A stretch of 64,000 nt of DNA from contig NZ_JBDVFA010000025.1 in assembly GCF_039941195.1 (NCBI RefSeq), positions 22,809-86,808 on the forward strand, read 5' to 3'. Below are positions 1-9,113 of the stretch, piece by piece (the stretch's first letter is position 1; the number at the start of each line of letters is the position of its first letter). The position numbers and the translations under genes are program-made. The notes under the pieces are model-generated. The model had not been told where the DNA came from, made no database searches, and saw only the letters and a list, made by a program, of their open reading frames with translations. Origin of the DNA: Aurantibacter_A sp039941195 (GTDB lineage: Bacteria > Bacteroidota > Bacteroidia > Flavobacteriales > Flavobacteriaceae).

Positions 1-1516
1 GATTTTGAATTAGCTCGCGTTTAAAAGTTTCGATTTTATATTGAGTTGTAGAATCTTTATATGTTGGCGCAGCAAGTACTAAGTTTTGACTGGAATTGAA
101 TCCGAGGTCTTGATTTTGCATAAAAGAAAATTGATTGTACACAATGTACGTGCCTGAGATAAGTGCAATTGATATAGCAAATTGCGCAATTACCAACCCT
201 TTTTGTAAAGCATTTCCTTTTGTGGTTTTGTGAAATTTTCCTCTTAAGACTTCAATAGGTTCAAAACCTGATAAAACAAAAGCGGGGTAGAGGCCAGCTA
301 AAATTCCACCGATAAGAAAAATTCCAAACAAGGCCAACCAGACTTGCCATTTAGCCCACATTCCAAAATTTAAAACTTCAATTCCGATTAAAGAATTAAA
401 AGAAGAGATTAAAACGTTTATTAAAACAAATGATACAATTATTGCGAAGAAATTAATTATCAACGACTCATATAGAAACTGATTTATAAGAGTTGATCTA
501 TCGGCACCAACCACTTTTTTAAGTCCTACTTCTTTAGCACGCTCCATTGATTTCGCCGTCGATAAATTAATGAAATTTATCATTGCTATGGCGATGATAA
601 ATCCCGCAACAAGTAATAAAAAGTATAAGGTGCCGTTACTTCCGTTTGGTGATATTTCTTTTGATAAATTTGATTTTAAATGAATGTCTTTTACGGGTTG
701 TAATGCCATTCTAGCTTCAAAACCATGTTCATTCATTATATCACCCAAATATTTTTTTACGAAGGATGGGAATTTCGCATTAACCGTATTCGGATCCATG
801 CCCGGTTTTAATTTTACATAATTGTAAAATTCAGGCCATACCCAACTATTTGCAAAATCACCTTCTTGGCCGAAAATATTGAAAGAAATAATCATTCCCA
901 TTGGTAAATGAGTGTTTTCGGGTCTTTCTTCAAAAACACCCGAAACTTGTAGTGCATAATTGTCGTTAATTTCTAAAAGCTTACCAATTGGATCTTCATT
1001 ACCGAAAAAACGCTGAGCTATTTTCTTGGTCAGAATTATTGAATTAGGTTCATTAAGTGCAGTTAAAGCATCACCTTGTATTAATGAAATATCAAAAAGG
1101 TCGATAATTTCATTATTAGCAAAATAGATATAATCATCTTCTGCTGAAGTTTTTATTTCTTCGCCTAATGGGTTGGTATATGAAAAATTCACAGTTCCAC
1201 CTAACGGAATAGGTTTATCCATTAGGCGCGCATAACTATCGACCTCTGGAAAATCTGCAACCATGGCAGCACCCACTGTAGGATGGTTTGTAGCGGAGGT
1301 TATAAAACCATTATCTCCTAAATTTGTAGTTAAGGTTACTCGGTATAAATCATCTACATCAGTAATAAAATCATCATAACTTTTTTCAAAGGCAATGTAT
1401 TGAATCAACAAAATAAAAGCTGTTATACCTATTGAAAGTCCAAATACATTAATTGCCGTAAAAAGCTTGTTCTTTAAAAAGAAACGTAAGGCGATTTTTA
1501 AGTGGTTTCTGAACAT
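1..1516 (-). CDS. MacB/FtsX-type ABC transporter permease, 3' end cut by the window edge (permease 1 of 6)
   Basis: The frame is open from an ATG at 1516 to base 1 with no stop, giving about 505 residues of a protein that is about 800 in its paralogues. It begins MFRNHLKIALRFFLKNKLF, then a first membrane helix, a periplasmic MacB-core region with the family motif 'FFGNEDPIGK', and a three-helix FtsX block with the coupling motif 'NFINLSTAKSMERAKEVG'. The start of the second half is visible as 'LVIAQFAISIALISGTY'. It is an inner-membrane subunit expected to work with the ATPase at 14113. Only 55 bp separate it from permease 2, so it is probably the last visible gene of the export operon. The substrate is unknown. 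Confidence 0.9.
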   Translation of the reverse strand, partial: MFRNHLKIALRFFLKNKLFTAINVFGLSIGITAFILLIQYIAFEKSYDDFITDVDDLYRVTLTTNLGDNGFITSATNHPTVGAAMVADFPEVDSYARLMDKPIPLGGTVNFSYTNPLGEEIKTSAEDDYIYFANNEIIDLFDISLIQGDALTALNEPNSIILTKKIAQRFFGNEDPIGKLLEINDNYALQVSGVFEERPENTHLPMGMIISFNIFGQEGDFANSWVWPEFYNYVKLKPGMDPNTVNAKFPSFVKKYLGDIMNEHGFEARMALQPVKDIHLKSNLSKEISPNGSNGTLYFLLLVAGFIIAIAMINFINLSTAKSMERAKEVGLKKVVGADRSTLINQFLYESLIINFFAIIVSFVLINVLISSFNSLIGIEVLNFGMWAKWQVWLALFGIFLIGGILAGLYPAFVLSGFEPIEVLRGKFHKTTKGNALQKGLVIAQFAISIALISGTYIVYNQFSFMQNQDLGFNSSQNLVLAAPTYKDSTTQYKIETFKRELIQN

Positions 1517-1571
1517 ATCTTTTGGTTTTTGTTGTTCTTATCTATTAAAATACATTTGCATTTTTGCTTCT

Positions 1572-3959
1572 CTATTCTCTTCTTAAACTTTTAACGGGGT
1601 TTTGTATAGCTGCCCTATAACTTTGCCAGCTTACGGTTAATAGTGTTATTAAAATGACTAATCCACCAGAAAAAAGAAACATCCAAGGGCTTATAGTAAT
1701 CTTATAAGCAAAACCTTCTAACCATTCATTAACGGCAAAATATGCAAGTGGTACAGCTACAATAAATGATACTACTAACCATTTAATAAAGTCGCGATTA
1801 AGCAATGTTAAAATTTCGGTTCTACTAGCCCCATTAACTTTACGGATTCCTATCTCTTTATACCTACTCTGAGTAATCATAAGGGCTAGGCCTAATACAC
1901 CCATGGTACAAACAAAAATGGATATAAAGGCAAATAATAAAATTAATCTTTTCTGAAGGAGCTCTGTTTTATAGACATTTTTATAAATTGAATTCACTTC
2001 AACATAATCTATCGGGTACTCCGGAAATAGATCACTCCAAATAGTATTCAAACTTAAAAGCGCTTCGCTTTTAGAGGTAGCGCTATAAGAAATGACAATA
2101 CTGTTCAACCAACTATTTTCTCTTTTAAAAAGCACAAGCGGTTCTACTTTATTTTGTAATCCTGACAAATGAAAATCTTTTACTACTCCAATGATTTTAC
2201 CTTCAGGAAGCGCTACGCCTGGCACAGGAGAGAGCAAAGAAAATTGCTTGTTAATAATTGCTTGCGGATTCTGAAAACCCAATTGATGTAAAGCACTTTC
2301 ATTGATAAGGTATTCTCCATTACCCGGTTCATCAATATTCGAGTGCGTAAAATTATTACCTCCTAGAAAGGAAAGTCCAAATACTTCTGCAAAAGAGTAG
2401 TCTGCAGCAAAGACTCCAATAGCATTGGTGCCAGGTTCAGTTTCAGGTGCATCTTGAAGTACATATGAAAACATGTCATGGGTTTCACTCCCAGGTGTAT
2501 CCATCATAGCGGAGACAGATGAGATGCTACTTTCTTTTAAGAGCTCTGATTTAAAAAGGCTAAAATCTTTTTGAATTTCGGAATGCACCAATGGCAAGCA
2601 AACAATATTTTCTTTTGCCCCCATAGCTTCATCCATGGCAAAATTCGTCTGTTCAGAAATAACAACAACCATAACAAGTAAAACAATAACGAGACTAAAT
2701 TGGGTAATTAGTAAGGCCTTTTGCACTTGGGTTTTACTTTCTTTTTGTAATCTTTTTTGGAGTGATGCTTTCTCAAAACGGTTTTTAAGTACTGGTTGCA
2801 AACCCGCAACAATCATTAATACGGCTACGGTTACAATAGTCACAACAATAAAAAACTCATTATTTTCAAAAAGGTTAAGTTGATAAATTTCATAAATCAA
2901 CGTATTTACAGGATACATTAACAATAATGTTACAGTTATAGAAAACAATACAATTAAGGTGCTTTCTATTAAAAAATAAGAACTAATAAAACGTTTGGAT
3001 GAACCCAGAATTTGGTTTAGCGCTAAAAATGTAGATAGATACCCTGCCATTCCTAAATTTAAACTTGCAAAATTGCTTAATGCTATTAATAAAAGTATGA
3101 GTGCAGCAATTACTAAAACCCAAATATTGGTCATAGTACTATTTGGTTCTATTTCACGAAACAAGTCAGACTGCAAATGAATATCTTCTATATTCATCAA
3201 GTACGCTTTCACCTCAGATTTACTTGTTGCATTTTTAGCTGTAAATGTATCGGTCAGGGCAAGAGATAATTTACTTTCAACTAATTCAGGATTGGCATTT
3301 TCTTTTAGAAGTAAGTACTGGTACGCCCAACCTTTAATTCTATCTTTTCCTGACATAAATAGAATATCAGGATGAAGGTGACTTTCCTGTTTAGAATCTT
3401 GCATTACACCTGTTATCTGAAAATCTTCTTTGGTGCTGTTAAAATGCCCTTGGGGCAATGAGATTATTTTCCCAATGGGATCGGTATTGCCGAAAATATT
3501 ATTTGCTAGCGATTTGGAAACAACAACAGAATTTGCATTTTGAAAAACAGTTTTTGCATTCCCTTGTAGCAACGGTATATCAAAAAGTTTAAAAAAAGTA
3601 GCATCAACCCAAAAGCCTTGATGTATGTTATAAAATAGCTCTTCATGTTTTATCAATTCTCCTCGAATGGGTGCCAAACGTACAAAATTTTCAATCTCAG
3701 GAATTGACGCTGTAAGTACTGGTAAATCTTGTGCAGCAAAAAAACGTGCAAAATGATTGTTCTCTAAAAATGCTAGACTAGTAGCCGTTAAGCGATAACT
3801 ATTTTCTGCTTTTGAAAAATGTTTATCATAACTCAATTCATTTTTTATAAATAGCGAGATAAATAAAATACCACATAAGCCCAGCGATAGCCCAACTATT
3901 TTTATACCGTTTAAAACGGGTCTTTTTTTGATGTTTCTTAAAGCGTATTTTAAGAGCAT
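1572..3959 (-). CDS. MacB/FtsX-type ABC permease with a degenerate first half (permease 2)
   Basis: 795 residues, full length for Bacteroidota double-FtsX permeases. There is an N-terminal helix at about 18-40, a MacB periplasmic core with 'IFGNTDPIGK', three helices at about 275-400, a fifth helix at about 415-435, a second periplasmic domain, and three C-terminal helices after about 680. The second-half coupling motif is intact ('YKEIGIRKVNGASRTEIL'). The first-half motif that reads NFxNLSTAxSxxRAKEVGxRK in all five paralogues is replaced by 'NFASLNLGMAGYLSTFLALN'. One ATPase contact therefore looks lost, which suggests a specialised or non-coupled half. It lies 7 bp after permease 3, consistent with co-transcription. 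Confidence 0.92.
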   Translation of the reverse strand: MLLKYALRNIKKRPVLNGIKIVGLSLGLCGILFISLFIKNELSYDKHFSKAENSYRLTATSLAFLENNHFARFFAAQDLPVLTASIPEIENFVRLAPIRGELIKHEELFYNIHQGFWVDATFFKLFDIPLLQGNAKTVFQNANSVVVSKSLANNIFGNTDPIGKIISLPQGHFNSTKEDFQITGVMQDSKQESHLHPDILFMSGKDRIKGWAYQYLLLKENANPELVESKLSLALTDTFTAKNATSKSEVKAYLMNIEDIHLQSDLFREIEPNSTMTNIWVLVIAALILLLIALSNFASLNLGMAGYLSTFLALNQILGSSKRFISSYFLIESTLIVLFSITVTLLLMYPVNTLIYEIYQLNLFENNEFFIVVTIVTVAVLMIVAGLQPVLKNRFEKASLQKRLQKESKTQVQKALLITQFSLVIVLLVMVVVISEQTNFAMDEAMGAKENIVCLPLVHSEIQKDFSLFKSELLKESSISSVSAMMDTPGSETHDMFSYVLQDAPETEPGTNAIGVFAADYSFAEVFGLSFLGGNNFTHSNIDEPGNGEYLINESALHQLGFQNPQAIINKQFSLLSPVPGVALPEGKIIGVVKDFHLSGLQNKVEPLVLFKRENSWLNSIVISYSATSKSEALLSLNTIWSDLFPEYPIDYVEVNSIYKNVYKTELLQKRLILLFAFISIFVCTMGVLGLALMITQSRYKEIGIRKVNGASRTEILTLLNRDFIKWLVVSFIVAVPLAYFAVNEWLEGFAYKITISPWMFLFSGGLVILITLLTVSWQSYRAAIQNPVKSLRRE

Positions 3960-3966
3960 AGTATTG

Positions 3967-6363
3967 TTATTCTGTTCTCAAACTATTTACCGGATTCGCA
4001 TTTGCTGCTTTAATTGCTTGGAAACTTACAGTAAGTATTGTTATGGCCATTGCTCCAATTACTGCTAAGGCAAAAATCCACCATTCGAGTAATACGTGAT
4101 AAGGGTAGTCTTGTAACCAACCATTCATTACATAATATGAAATTGGTATTGCTATAAAACAAGATATAATTACCAGTTTTAAAAAGTCTTTTGATAGCAT
4201 ATTCCAAACATTAAAAACCGAGGCGCCTAATACTTTTCGAACACCAATTTCTTTAGTACGTTGTTCTGCTACAAAAGAGGTTAAACCGAATAATCCTAAA
4301 CAGCTAATAAGAATAGCTAAGGCTGTAAAAACACCCGATAAAGTTCCTATTCGTTCTTCGGCTGCAAACTTGTCCCCATACTCATCATCAATAAAATCGT
4401 ACTCAAATGGTAAGTCTGGAAAATGTTGTTTAAATACGTTTTCAATAGTTGAAATATTTTGGGTTGCGCTTTGCTTGGGGTTTAAACGAAGGTTGTAATA
4501 ACTAGATCCGTTTTTTGCATAAACGTATACGCCTTGTTTTACAGGTTGGTAAGGCGACTGCGTTATCATATCCTGCACAACGCCAATTATTTTTAAAGGT
4601 GGATTTGGATCTTCTTCGTCATCATCTCTTAAAAATTTACCAACCGGATTTTTTATACCCATGTATTTTACTGCAGTTTCATTGAGTAATACGGCATTCG
4701 AATCTGATGCAAATTCTCTGGAGAAATCTCTTCCTTGTACAATTGTCATATTCAATGATTTCGCATATTCATGCGTGACTTCTGTCCACGCAAGATCTTC
4801 TTGAAATCCTTCTGGTTTTCCATCCCAAATAAAGCCACTTCTGTTCGACCAAATTTGTGTGGTTGGACTGCTGGAGGCAGACATTTCTATGATAGCATTT
4901 GACTTTAAAAATTCATCACGCATTAAATCATACTTTCCAGCAAAATCGTTACTTAAGGTAGGTATCTGGACTAAACCTTCTTTATCATAACCAACAGGTC
5001 TATTCTTAGCATGATTAATTTGCTGCATTACAATTACCGTACCGATGATAAAAGCTACTGAAACCGTGAATTGAACAACCACTAAAATTTTACGTGGCAA
5101 GCCTGCATATTTTCCAGCTTTAAAAGTTCCCTTTAAAACATCAACAGGTTTAAACGAGGATAGATAAAGTGCAGGGTAGCTACCAGCAGCTAATGCGGTT
5201 AAAAGAATAAATACAAATGAAATCAACCAAAAAAGACTATTATCCCATGGAAAACTTATTACTTTCTTAGATAAATCATTGAAGCCATCCATGGAAATTA
5301 AAACGATGATAACGGCAATAAAAAAAGCAAAGAATACCACTAAAAAAGATTCAATTAAAAACTGGTAGATTAATTGATTTCTTTGTGACCCAATGGATTT
5401 ACGAATACCAACTTCTTTAGAACGTTTTTCGGAACGCGCAGTACTCAAGTTCATAAAATTTATGCAGGCCAACAGCAAAACAAAAGCGCCAATAATTCCG
5501 AAAAGCCATACATATTTTATTCGACCACCAGTCTGCTTGCCGTTTTCAAAGTTGTTGCGTAAATACCAATCATTCATTGGTAATAGAAAAATTTGAGGGT
5601 TGAATTCTGCATTATCTGCATCAGCCTCTTTTTTTACATTTAAAATTGTTTGTGTAATGCCTTCCATGGTAGTATTGTCTTCGATTTGGACTAACATCTG
5701 AAACGAATTATTTCCCCATTGGTCAACAGCATTTTTCATCCATTCTTGGGTAGCCAATAATTTATCCCAAGGCATTATAAATTCTAAATCGTGAAAAGAA
5801 TTATTGGCAGGAATATCTTCATAAACTGCAGTTACGGCAACATCATATTGATTATTTACTTCTACTGATTTGCCAATTGGATCTTCATTTCCAAAGAGAG
5901 CATTTGCAACAGATTGTGAAAGCATTACGGAATTGATATCTCGTAAACCATCTTTTTCACCTTTTATAATTTTAAGATCCAGCATTTCTGGTGCTGGGCG
6001 TTGCATATAATTACCAACTTTAGAAATGCTTTTTTCTTTATACCCCAAATACCTAGAAATGTTCCAAGAAGACATTACCAAATGTTTGAAATTATCTTGA
6101 TAACCTTCTCGGAGAACCATTTCTAATGGTCTTGGTATCGCCGGGTTCGTATTAACTTCTCCGTTAAAAGTTTGCGATTGAAAAACCTGAGCAATTTGAT
6201 TATGATTGCTGAAGTAACTATTGTGTGTTAATTCATCTTCAATCCAAAGACCAATTATTAAGGTTACAGCCATTCCCAAAGCAAGTCCTCCAATGTTTAT
6301 AACGGAATAACCTTTGTTTTTCCAGAGATTTCGCCAGGCAATTTTTAAATAGTTTTTAAACAT
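3967..6363 (-). CDS. MacB/FtsX-type ABC permease (permease 3), first gene behind an internal promoter
   Basis: 798 residues with the usual double layout: one helix, MacB core ('LFGNEDPIGKSVEV'), three helices, one helix, second core, three helices. Both coupling motifs are present ('NFMNLSTARSEKRSKEVG' near 305 and 'EQRTKEIGVRKVLGAS' near 700). It starts at the ATG at 6363 with the family N-terminus MFKNYLKIAWRNLWKN. The 208-bp gap upstream is the longest inside the permease array. It holds a candidate -24/-12 promoter and two copies of the motif also found before tolC, so permeases 3, 2 and 1 may form a separately initiated unit. The substrate is unknown; peptides, lipids or drugs are all possible for the family. 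Confidence 0.93.
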   Translation of the reverse strand: MFKNYLKIAWRNLWKNKGYSVINIGGLALGMAVTLIIGLWIEDELTHNSYFSNHNQIAQVFQSQTFNGEVNTNPAIPRPLEMVLREGYQDNFKHLVMSSWNISRYLGYKEKSISKVGNYMQRPAPEMLDLKIIKGEKDGLRDINSVMLSQSVANALFGNEDPIGKSVEVNNQYDVAVTAVYEDIPANNSFHDLEFIMPWDKLLATQEWMKNAVDQWGNNSFQMLVQIEDNTTMEGITQTILNVKKEADADNAEFNPQIFLLPMNDWYLRNNFENGKQTGGRIKYVWLFGIIGAFVLLLACINFMNLSTARSEKRSKEVGIRKSIGSQRNQLIYQFLIESFLVVFFAFFIAVIIVLISMDGFNDLSKKVISFPWDNSLFWLISFVFILLTALAAGSYPALYLSSFKPVDVLKGTFKAGKYAGLPRKILVVVQFTVSVAFIIGTVIVMQQINHAKNRPVGYDKEGLVQIPTLSNDFAGKYDLMRDEFLKSNAIIEMSASSSPTTQIWSNRSGFIWDGKPEGFQEDLAWTEVTHEYAKSLNMTIVQGRDFSREFASDSNAVLLNETAVKYMGIKNPVGKFLRDDDEEDPNPPLKIIGVVQDMITQSPYQPVKQGVYVYAKNGSSYYNLRLNPKQSATQNISTIENVFKQHFPDLPFEYDFIDDEYGDKFAAEERIGTLSGVFTALAILISCLGLFGLTSFVAEQRTKEIGVRKVLGASVFNVWNMLSKDFLKLVIISCFIAIPISYYVMNGWLQDYPYHVLLEWWIFALAVIGAMAITILTVSFQAIKAANANPVNSLRTE

Positions 6364-6394
6364 GATTGTTCGTTTTCTGATTGATGATGATAAT

Positions 6395-6410
6395 GACTAA
6401 TTTCATGCCA
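6395..6410 (-). promoter_or_regulatory. Candidate sigma54 (-24/-12) promoter for permeases 3-2-1
   Basis: The minus strand reads TGGCATGAAATTAGTC against consensus TGGCACGNNNNTTGCW. The -24 box is TGGCA and the spacing to the -12 box is correct, but the -12 GC is GT. On its own it would be weak. The two enhancer-like copies 53 bp upstream of the -24 T raise the likelihood. The predicted start near 6384 leaves about 20 nt before the ATG at 6363. Confidence 0.5.
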
Positions 6411-6462
6411 AGGTGTTAAATAGCTGTTTGATAGTGAGTTATTGAGTAGAGTGTTTTTTATA

Positions 6463-6502
6463 GTGTAAAATATTTTGACAGCACATGTACAATATATTTA
6501 CA
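6463..6502 (-). promoter_or_regulatory. Candidate enhancer (UAS) pair upstream of permease 3
   Basis: Plus strand 6463-6480 reads GTGTAAAATATTTTGACA and 6485-6502 reads ATGTACAATATATTTACA. They are 22 bp apart, start to start. The first is nearly identical to the two copies upstream of tolC (17638 and 17660), which are also 22 bp apart; the second is a weaker match at about 14 of 18. The proximal edge is 53 bp from the -24 element, against 63 bp at tolC, one helical turn different. The probable binder is the NtrC-type regulator encoded at 17819. Confidence 0.6.
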
Positions 6503-6571
6503 AAGACTATTTTCTTTGCATACTGTTACAGTAATATAATTGTCAGATAGTTAAAGTTAATAAAAGGTTTA

Positions 6572-8989
6572 TTATTCTTTTCTAAGACTTTTTAGAGGTT
6601 GTATTAAAGCCGCTCCAACAGACTGGTAACTTATGGTGATTAAGGCAATAATTAAGGCAATAGAACCTGCTAATAAGAATATGTGCCAACCTATAGTAAT
6701 ATGATAAGCAAAGTCTTCCAACCATCGAGTCATTAAATACCACCCAATAGGAATTGCGATTACAATAGAAACAAGAATGAGCTTCATAAAGTCTAGTGTA
6801 AGCAGCTGATAGATACTTTTAAAAGGAGCACCCAAAACCAAGCGAATACTTATTTCTTTTTTTCGCTGTTCAACCATAAATGCTGAAAGCGCAAAAAGAC
6901 CTAAGCAAGCTACAAAAATGGCAAAGAGCGCAAAGCTGTTAAAGAGCTGCCCCATCCGTTGCACATCATCATGCATTTGTGTAAACTCTTGATCTAAGAA
7001 GCTATGATTCAAAGACTGATTTGGAATATTTTTATCCCAAATAGCGGCAATGGCTGATAAAGCCTCATTAACATTTCCTTTTTCTAGTTTCAGAGACATC
7101 GAACCAATATCATTCCCAACAACTAGCGATAAAGATGAAATATCTTCTTTTAAAGACTTAAAATGAAAGTTATTTATAACACCTGTAATTGTAAAATTTT
7201 GACCATTGTTACTAATTTCTTTACCAATGGGCTCAGTAAGACCAAGTTCTTCAGCCATTTTAGCATTAATAATAATTGAGGTAGCGGCATCGGTAGCATA
7301 TTCTTTAGAAAAGTCTCGTCCGTCTTTAAGTGTAATACCTAAGGTTTTAATATAGTCATAATCAACTTTCCAAATTTGTGCAGAAACACCTCTGCTTTCA
7401 TTTCCTTCATTTGCCATTCTAAATGTATTACCATTTCTACTACCACCATCAACGGGTAAATAATTTGTTGTCGTAACATTTTTCACGTGTGGCAATTGAA
7501 GCAACTGTTCTTTAAAGGCGTTTGATTTATTTCCTAAGATTTTTGTTCCTTCCAAAATAACTACCTGTTCTTTATCGTAACCTAATTCTTTTTTAAGAAT
7601 AAAGTCCATTTGCTGATAAATAATTAGCGTTCCGATAATTAGTATGACCGAAGTCGTAAATTGAAAAATAACTAAGCCACTACGTAGTTTTCCACTTTTT
7701 CCTCCAAGACTTAAACTTCCTTTTAAAACATTTACTGGTTTAAATGCAGACAAGTAAAATGCAGGATATAATCCTGCTAAAGCACCAACAACTAATGATG
7801 AAATTAACAGTGTAGGTATAAACCAAAGCTCTGTCCATGGCATGGTAATTACTTTTGCAGCAATAGTGTTAAAAGAGGGGAGTAATGACCAAGCCAAAAG
7901 TGTACCTAATAAAAATGAAATGATGCTGAAAAGTATGGATTCAGTAAGAAATTGATACACCAGATTACTTTTATAAGCACCAATAGTTTTTCTTAACCCT
8001 ACTTCTTTTGCTCTGTTTGCAGATTTTGCGGTAGATAGATTAATAAAATTAATTACCGCTAGTAATAGTACAAACCCAGCAATAGAAGCGAATAACCATA
8101 CAAATCTGATATCTCCATGTTTTAGTCCATCTTGCATTTTTAAATCGGAATGCAAATGAATATCATTTATTGGCTGTAACTTGTATTCAATTGTTTTGAG
8201 AATTTCAATAAAATCGGGTGCGCGTCCCCGCTCTAGTTGCGCAGGAATGATATAGTCTTCTAGAATTGATACCATTTTATTTTCTAATTGCAGCACATTA
8301 GCATTGGGGTCGAGCAACACATAAGTGAAATAATTGGTATTGGTCCAACTCGCGTTTTTATCCTCAATAGGTAATATAAAGTCGAACTGTAAATGAGAAT
8401 TTGTTGGTACATCTTTCATAACACCGGTAACTACATAGGGGTTAGCTGTGTCATTATCTAAAATTATAGTTTGCCCAATTGCTTTTTTATTTTGAAAATA
8501 TTTATCAGCCTTGGTTTTTGATATGACAACACTTTTTGGAGCAGTTAGGGCAGTTTCTGTAGTACCTTCAATCAATTCTATTTCTAGAATATCGAATGCT
8601 TCTTGGTCTGCTAAAATAAACCCATCTTCAAAATTATTCTGCACTTCATTTTCCAAGCGAATACCTCTTTTACCAGCACCAAAAATTTCAATGGTATTTA
8701 TTTTACCTGCCCTAATGATTTCTGGAAAATCGGATTCTAAAGTAGCAGCAAAAGGCAATTGAAAATGTGTGCTTTTTAAGGTTTCACCATTCATCTCACC
8801 TTGCATAATTACCCGATAGAGTTGGTGTTTTTTTTCGTAATGTTCATCGTAGCTAACTTCATTTTGTATAAACAAAGTAATTAGAAGACATGCAGCTATA
8901 CCTAATGAAAAACCTCCAACTTTTATGATAGTGAAAAGTCTATCTTTTTTGATGTTTCGCCAAGCGATTTTAAAATAGTTTTTAAACAT
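6572..8989 (-). CDS. MacB/FtsX-type ABC permease (permease 4)
   Basis: 805 residues with the full double-unit architecture. The N-terminus is MFKNYFKIAWRNIKKDRLF with a first helix at about 21-42. The first coupling motif is 'NFINLSTAKSANRAKEVG', and the second near 710 is 'EQRKKEISIRLVLGAPF', where the usual RK of 'GIRKVLGAS' has become RL. The periplasmic regions contain 'TITGVINNFHFKSLKEDI', typical of the family's C-terminal core. The nearest upstream gene is permease 5, separated by 124 bp that include a 63-bp tandem repeat, so translation here is not coupled. Confidence 0.93.
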   Translation of the reverse strand: MFKNYFKIAWRNIKKDRLFTIIKVGGFSLGIAACLLITLFIQNEVSYDEHYEKKHQLYRVIMQGEMNGETLKSTHFQLPFAATLESDFPEIIRAGKINTIEIFGAGKRGIRLENEVQNNFEDGFILADQEAFDILEIELIEGTTETALTAPKSVVISKTKADKYFQNKKAIGQTIILDNDTANPYVVTGVMKDVPTNSHLQFDFILPIEDKNASWTNTNYFTYVLLDPNANVLQLENKMVSILEDYIIPAQLERGRAPDFIEILKTIEYKLQPINDIHLHSDLKMQDGLKHGDIRFVWLFASIAGFVLLLAVINFINLSTAKSANRAKEVGLRKTIGAYKSNLVYQFLTESILFSIISFLLGTLLAWSLLPSFNTIAAKVITMPWTELWFIPTLLISSLVVGALAGLYPAFYLSAFKPVNVLKGSLSLGGKSGKLRSGLVIFQFTTSVILIIGTLIIYQQMDFILKKELGYDKEQVVILEGTKILGNKSNAFKEQLLQLPHVKNVTTTNYLPVDGGSRNGNTFRMANEGNESRGVSAQIWKVDYDYIKTLGITLKDGRDFSKEYATDAATSIIINAKMAEELGLTEPIGKEISNNGQNFTITGVINNFHFKSLKEDISSLSLVVGNDIGSMSLKLEKGNVNEALSAIAAIWDKNIPNQSLNHSFLDQEFTQMHDDVQRMGQLFNSFALFAIFVACLGLFALSAFMVEQRKKEISIRLVLGAPFKSIYQLLTLDFMKLILVSIVIAIPIGWYLMTRWLEDFAYHITIGWHIFLLAGSIALIIALITISYQSVGAALIQPLKSLRKE

Positions 8990-9050
8990 GCTTCTTATTT
9001 TAGTTGTCCGTTGCTCGTTGTCAGTTATTCGTTTTTCATTTTGTAATTTT

Positions 9051-9113
9051 TTGCTAATTGCTAATTGCTAATTGCTAATTGCTAATTGCTAATTGCTAAT
9101 TGCTAATTGCTAA
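9051..9113. repeat. Tandem repeat, nine perfect copies of the 7-bp unit TTGCTAA
   Basis: The unit TTGCTAA is repeated nine times without a mismatch. The array directly abuts the TAA stop codon of permease 5 (minus strand, stop at 9114-9116). It lies in the 124-bp spacer between permeases 5 and 4, so it would be transcribed as (TTAGCAA)9 in the operon message. A 7-bp unit is prone to slipped-strand length change, which would alter the intercistronic distance and not a reading frame. Confidence 0.97.

Noticed and set aside
1517..1571. Separate promoter before permease 1
   Set aside because: The 55-bp gap has no -7 or -24/-12 match; co-transcription is the simpler view.
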